A stretch of 7,257 nucleotides of DNA from JBFXEO01 sp050180015 (GTDB lineage: Bacteria > Bacteroidota > Bacteroidia > Bacteroidales > Tenuifilaceae), in the NCBI GenBank assembly GCA_050180015.1, contig JBFXEO010000154.1:1-7257 (forward strand). The letters are read 5' to 3'. Position numbers and translations under genes: made by a program. The number at the start of each line of letters is the position of its first letter. The stretch's first letter is position 1. Positions 5,380 through 7,257 of this stretch are shown here, piece after piece. The notes below the pieces were generated by a model. That model was not told where the DNA came from and made no database searches. It worked only from the letters and a program-made list of their open reading frames with translations.

Positions 5380-6867
5380 TCAAGTATTCGTGCTTTCACC
5401 GCTCTCTATACCAAGGCAGTCGAATACCCTGGCCAATGAGCCGGTGTTTTCGGATAGCACGAATAATTTATCGTTGCCTTCTATTATGGTGGAACCATTC
5501 GGGGTAATGAATTTATTATCTCGTAGGATAAATGAGATTATCGAAGTTTTGGGTAAACCTATTTGAACTATTGGTAGGCCCGCTGCGGGGCAGTTTCCCG
5601 GGATCGTTATTTCCGTTAGCTTAGATTTTACGCTATCAAACAGCTCCATATCGCTTTGCGTCCTTTGCTTAAATTTTCCCGGTAGCGTTAGGTGCAGCCA
5701 TTTTGCAACTAATGGTAGGGTAGTTCCCTGAATTAAAACCGAGGTAATAGATATAAAAAAGACAATATTAAAAATCATATTGGCCTTACCGGCTCCTCCA
5801 ATCAGCGGGTAAGTAGCAAAAACAATCGGTACGGCCCCCCGTAGCCCAACCCACGATATGAACCACCGGGTGCGGTTATGAATTTTAAAGGGAAGAAGCC
5901 TTATAAATACACTTAGGGGCCTGGCAACCAGAATTAGGAATACTGAAATTATTAATCCAATATCAATAATGGGAATAATTTGTTTCGGAAAAACTAAAAG
6001 TCCTAAAGTAAGGAATAGCACTATTTGCATAAGCCAGGCAAAGCTGTCGAACGACTTTAATATTTTCTTTTTATGCATCAGTTCCTGATTGCCCAGGTAC
6101 ATTGCACAAAGATATACCGCCAGAAAACCATTGCCTCCAATAAAATTAGTGGCCGAGAAGCTGAAAAATATAATAGCTATAACCAGCACTATATACAAAC
6201 CCTCATAGTCAAGTTTAATTCTATTGATCACCGTTGCCCCAATTCTGCCAAAAGCAAAGCCTAGGATTCCGCCGAACACCAGCTGTTTCAGAAACAGTAT
6301 TGTTATGCCCCATAATGTTGACTCCTGATTAGTTACCAGCCCGGTAAATACGATGGTTAAGATATACGCCATGGGGTCGTTGCTTCCGCTCTCCAGTTCA
6401 AGCATGGGTCTTATATTACCCTTAAGTGCAAGGTTTTTGGAACGTAAGATTGAAAAAACGGCAGCCGAGTCGGTTGACGAAACAATAGAGCCCAGCAGTA
6501 GCCCTTCAAGTAAAGTAAAATCAGTAATGGCCCATACGAATACCCCAACAAAAAGGGCGGTTAGTATAACGCCTACGGTGGATAGCGTAATACCCTGCCA
6601 CGCCACGGGTTTAACCAGCTGCCAATCGGTTTCCAGTCCACCGGAGAATAAAATAAAATTTAAGGCAATAATCCCAATAAACTGGGCATTTTTAGGATTA
6701 TCAAAGTAAATACCGCCAATTCCGTCGGAACCCGCCAGCATCCCAACGGATAAGAACAGAATTAAAACAGGTACCCCAAATTTGTACGATGCTTTTCCGG
6801 CAATTAGTGATAAAAATAGTAGGATTGAGCCAACCAGTAGAATATTTTCGGTGGTTAATGTCATCAT
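5380..6867 (-). CDS. nhaP2: CPA1-family K+(Na+)/H+ antiporter, NhaP2/CvrA type, with RCK_C domain
   Basis: A 495-residue inner-membrane protein. The first 390 residues are a run of about 12 hydrophobic segments, forming the Na+/H+ exchanger (CPA1) domain that swaps cytoplasmic K+ or Na+ for protons. Family hallmarks are visible: STDSAAVF (131-138, Asp133), ESGSNDPMA (159-167), which carries the Asn163-Asp164 pair typical of CPA1 antiporters, and SWVGLRGAVPIVFATYP (338-354) with the conserved Arg343. Residues about 405-485, with GLPIVQIGLPK and NGSTIIEGNDKLFVL, form an RCK_C (TrkA_C) domain, the regulatory ligand-binding module of NhaP2/CvrA-like antiporters. The protein ends soon after it, without the extra C-terminal domain of the longer enterobacterial proteins. 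The expected role is cytoplasmic ion and pH balance; ion preference cannot be read from sequence. Two ATG codons open the frame (6867 and 6864). It converges on the protease gene and lies 268 bases downstream of the TolC-family gene on the same strand. Confidence 0.92.
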   Translation of the reverse strand: MMTLTTENILLVGSILLFLSLIAGKASYKFGVPVLILFLSVGMLAGSDGIGGIYFDNPKNAQFIGIIALNFILFSGGLETDWQLVKPVAWQGITLSTVGVILTALFVGVFVWAITDFTLLEGLLLGSIVSSTDSAAVFSILRSKNLALKGNIRPMLELESGSNDPMAYILTIVFTGLVTNQESTLWGITILFLKQLVFGGILGFAFGRIGATVINRIKLDYEGLYIVLVIAIIFFSFSATNFIGGNGFLAVYLCAMYLGNQELMHKKKILKSFDSFAWLMQIVLFLTLGLLVFPKQIIPIIDIGLIISVFLILVARPLSVFIRLLPFKIHNRTRWFISWVGLRGAVPIVFATYPLIGGAGKANMIFNIVFFISITSVLIQGTTLPLVAKWLHLTLPGKFKQRTQSDMELFDSVKSKLTEITIPGNCPAAGLPIVQIGLPKTSIISFILRDNKFITPNGSTIIEGNDKLFVLSENTGSLARVFDCLGIESGESTNT

Positions 6868-6904
6868 CCGGTGTTTTTGTAAACAGTGTAACCGAAGATT
6901 AAAG

Positions 6905-6922
6905 GTGGGTAAAAAAGCCCAC
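6905..6922 (-). other. Small hairpin in the antiporter leader
   Basis: GTGGGT (6905-6910) pairs with GCCCAC (6917-6922), 6 bp including one wobble, around an A6 loop (U6 in the minus-strand transcript). It lies about 40 bases upstream of the antiporter start. It is short and of unknown meaning; the rest of 6868-7135 contains no gene that I can support. Confidence 0.25.
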
Positions 6923-7052
6923 AGCTGGAGAATCAGTACGGAATGGGAATAGTTACAGGAATTTTCTCTAACTTCATTTTACACCCTATCGTTTCCGTTA
7001 CCAAGCCTTTAAAGATAGTCAATTTATCCTGACTTTTTATTATCACACGTAA

Positions 7053-7086
7053 CAAAAATAATATTAACCAAAATGTGAATGATCAA
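7053..7086 (-). promoter_or_regulatory. Candidate promoter for the antiporter gene
   Basis: On the minus strand TTG (7084-7086) is followed after 23 bases by TATTTTTG (7053-7060), a full match to TAnnTTTG. The spacing is a few bases longer than ideal. It would give an unusually long leader of about 180 bases, but it is the only full -7 match in the 268-base gap between the TolC-family gene and the antiporter. Confidence 0.35.
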
Positions 7087-7135
7087 AGGATCAACCTTCG
7101 CTGTATGTGTAAATGAATACGGGTATTATATGCTG

Positions 7136-7257
7136 TTACGGTATAGCAACTGCACCCATCAGCACCTGCAGTTCAACTTCTGCCGTTTTGGCCTGCATCA
7201 GGGCATCCAGGTAACGGTACTCGGCATTGTGGTATTTAATTTGGGCATCGCGGAGTT
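7136..7257 (-). CDS. TolC-family outer-membrane efflux protein, C-terminal fragment
   Basis: Only the last 39 residues are in the window; the gene continues past the right edge. The fragment reads LRDAQIKYHNAEYRYLDALM, then QAKTAEVELQVLMGAVAIP and a TAA stop at 7136-7138. The pattern of a Tyr/Asn-rich segment followed by a helix ending in ELQVLMG is typical of the last coiled-coil helix of TolC/OprM-type proteins, where the final part of the alpha-barrel repeat is usually followed by a short tail. These are trimeric outer-membrane channels that work with an inner-membrane pump and a periplasmic adaptor, so such partners may lie just upstream outside the window. The call rests on a short fragment, so the specific system cannot be named. 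Confidence 0.7.
   Translation of the reverse strand, partial: LRDAQIKYHNAEYRYLDALMQAKTAEVELQVLMGAVAIP

Noticed and set aside
5330..6709. Plus-strand open frames inside the antiporter gene
   Set aside because: They lie opposite a complete antiporter with all family motifs and have no features of their own.
7084..7097. TGATC-AAAG-GATCA hairpin as terminator of the TolC-family gene
   Set aside because: The stem is only 5 bp and no T tract follows on the minus strand. It also overlaps the candidate antiporter promoter.
1..7257. Defence system, CRISPR array, prophage or operon-scale novel system
   Set aside because: No spaced direct repeats, integrase, nuclease, toxin-antitoxin or phage genes were seen. 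The recognised genes are housekeeping or envelope functions.

Overview
The window reads as a chromosomal housekeeping segment from a member of the Bacteroidota, possibly of the Bacteroidales. Three things point there: the gene families present, A-rich leaders in front of starts with no clear Shine-Dalgarno sequence, and several matches to the Bacteroidota promoter pattern (TTG, about 20 bases, then TAnnTTTG). GC content is moderate by eye, a little above 40%. No tRNA, rRNA, CRISPR array or intact transposase gene was found.

Layout. Positions 1-2519 carry two minus-strand genes: an ABC-F translation ATPase (558-2519) followed by the first two thirds of an RlmB-type 23S rRNA 2'-O-methyltransferase (491 to beyond the left edge). 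Both products act on the ribosome and the 66-base gap shows no clear terminator, so they may be co-transcribed. Positions 2520-2715 form a divergent promoter region with a perfect 16-base palindrome overlapping the likely ABC-F promoter. Two plus-strand genes of unknown function follow: a 119-residue hydrophobic-start protein (2716-3075) and a 163-residue membrane-anchored protein (3171-3662) that ends at a strong intrinsic terminator (3691-3741).

Positions 3663-4109 are a 447-base non-coding stretch. It holds that terminator, a roughly 120-base palindrome-rich element (3751-3870) that looks like an IS200/REP-type or MITE-like repeat or a structured RNA, an imperfect long inverted repeat, and two near-identical tandem promoter matches. 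The promoters lead to an exported two-lobe aspartic protease with a C-terminal PDZ-like domain (4110-5285). This gene converges on a minus-strand CPA1 K+(Na+)/H+ antiporter of the NhaP2/CvrA type (5380-6867). At the right edge is the C-terminus of a TolC-family outer-membrane efflux protein (7136-7257, minus).

How they fit together: the ABC-F/RlmB pair is a plausible translation unit. The antiporter and TolC-type channel are envelope transport genes on the same strand but 268 bases apart, and they need not be one operon. The protease is a separately promoted envelope protein. I see no convincing new multi-gene system here. The most interesting signals are the structured element at 3751-3870, the tandem promoters with the overlapping inverted repeat, and the two-lobe retropepsin-like protease.
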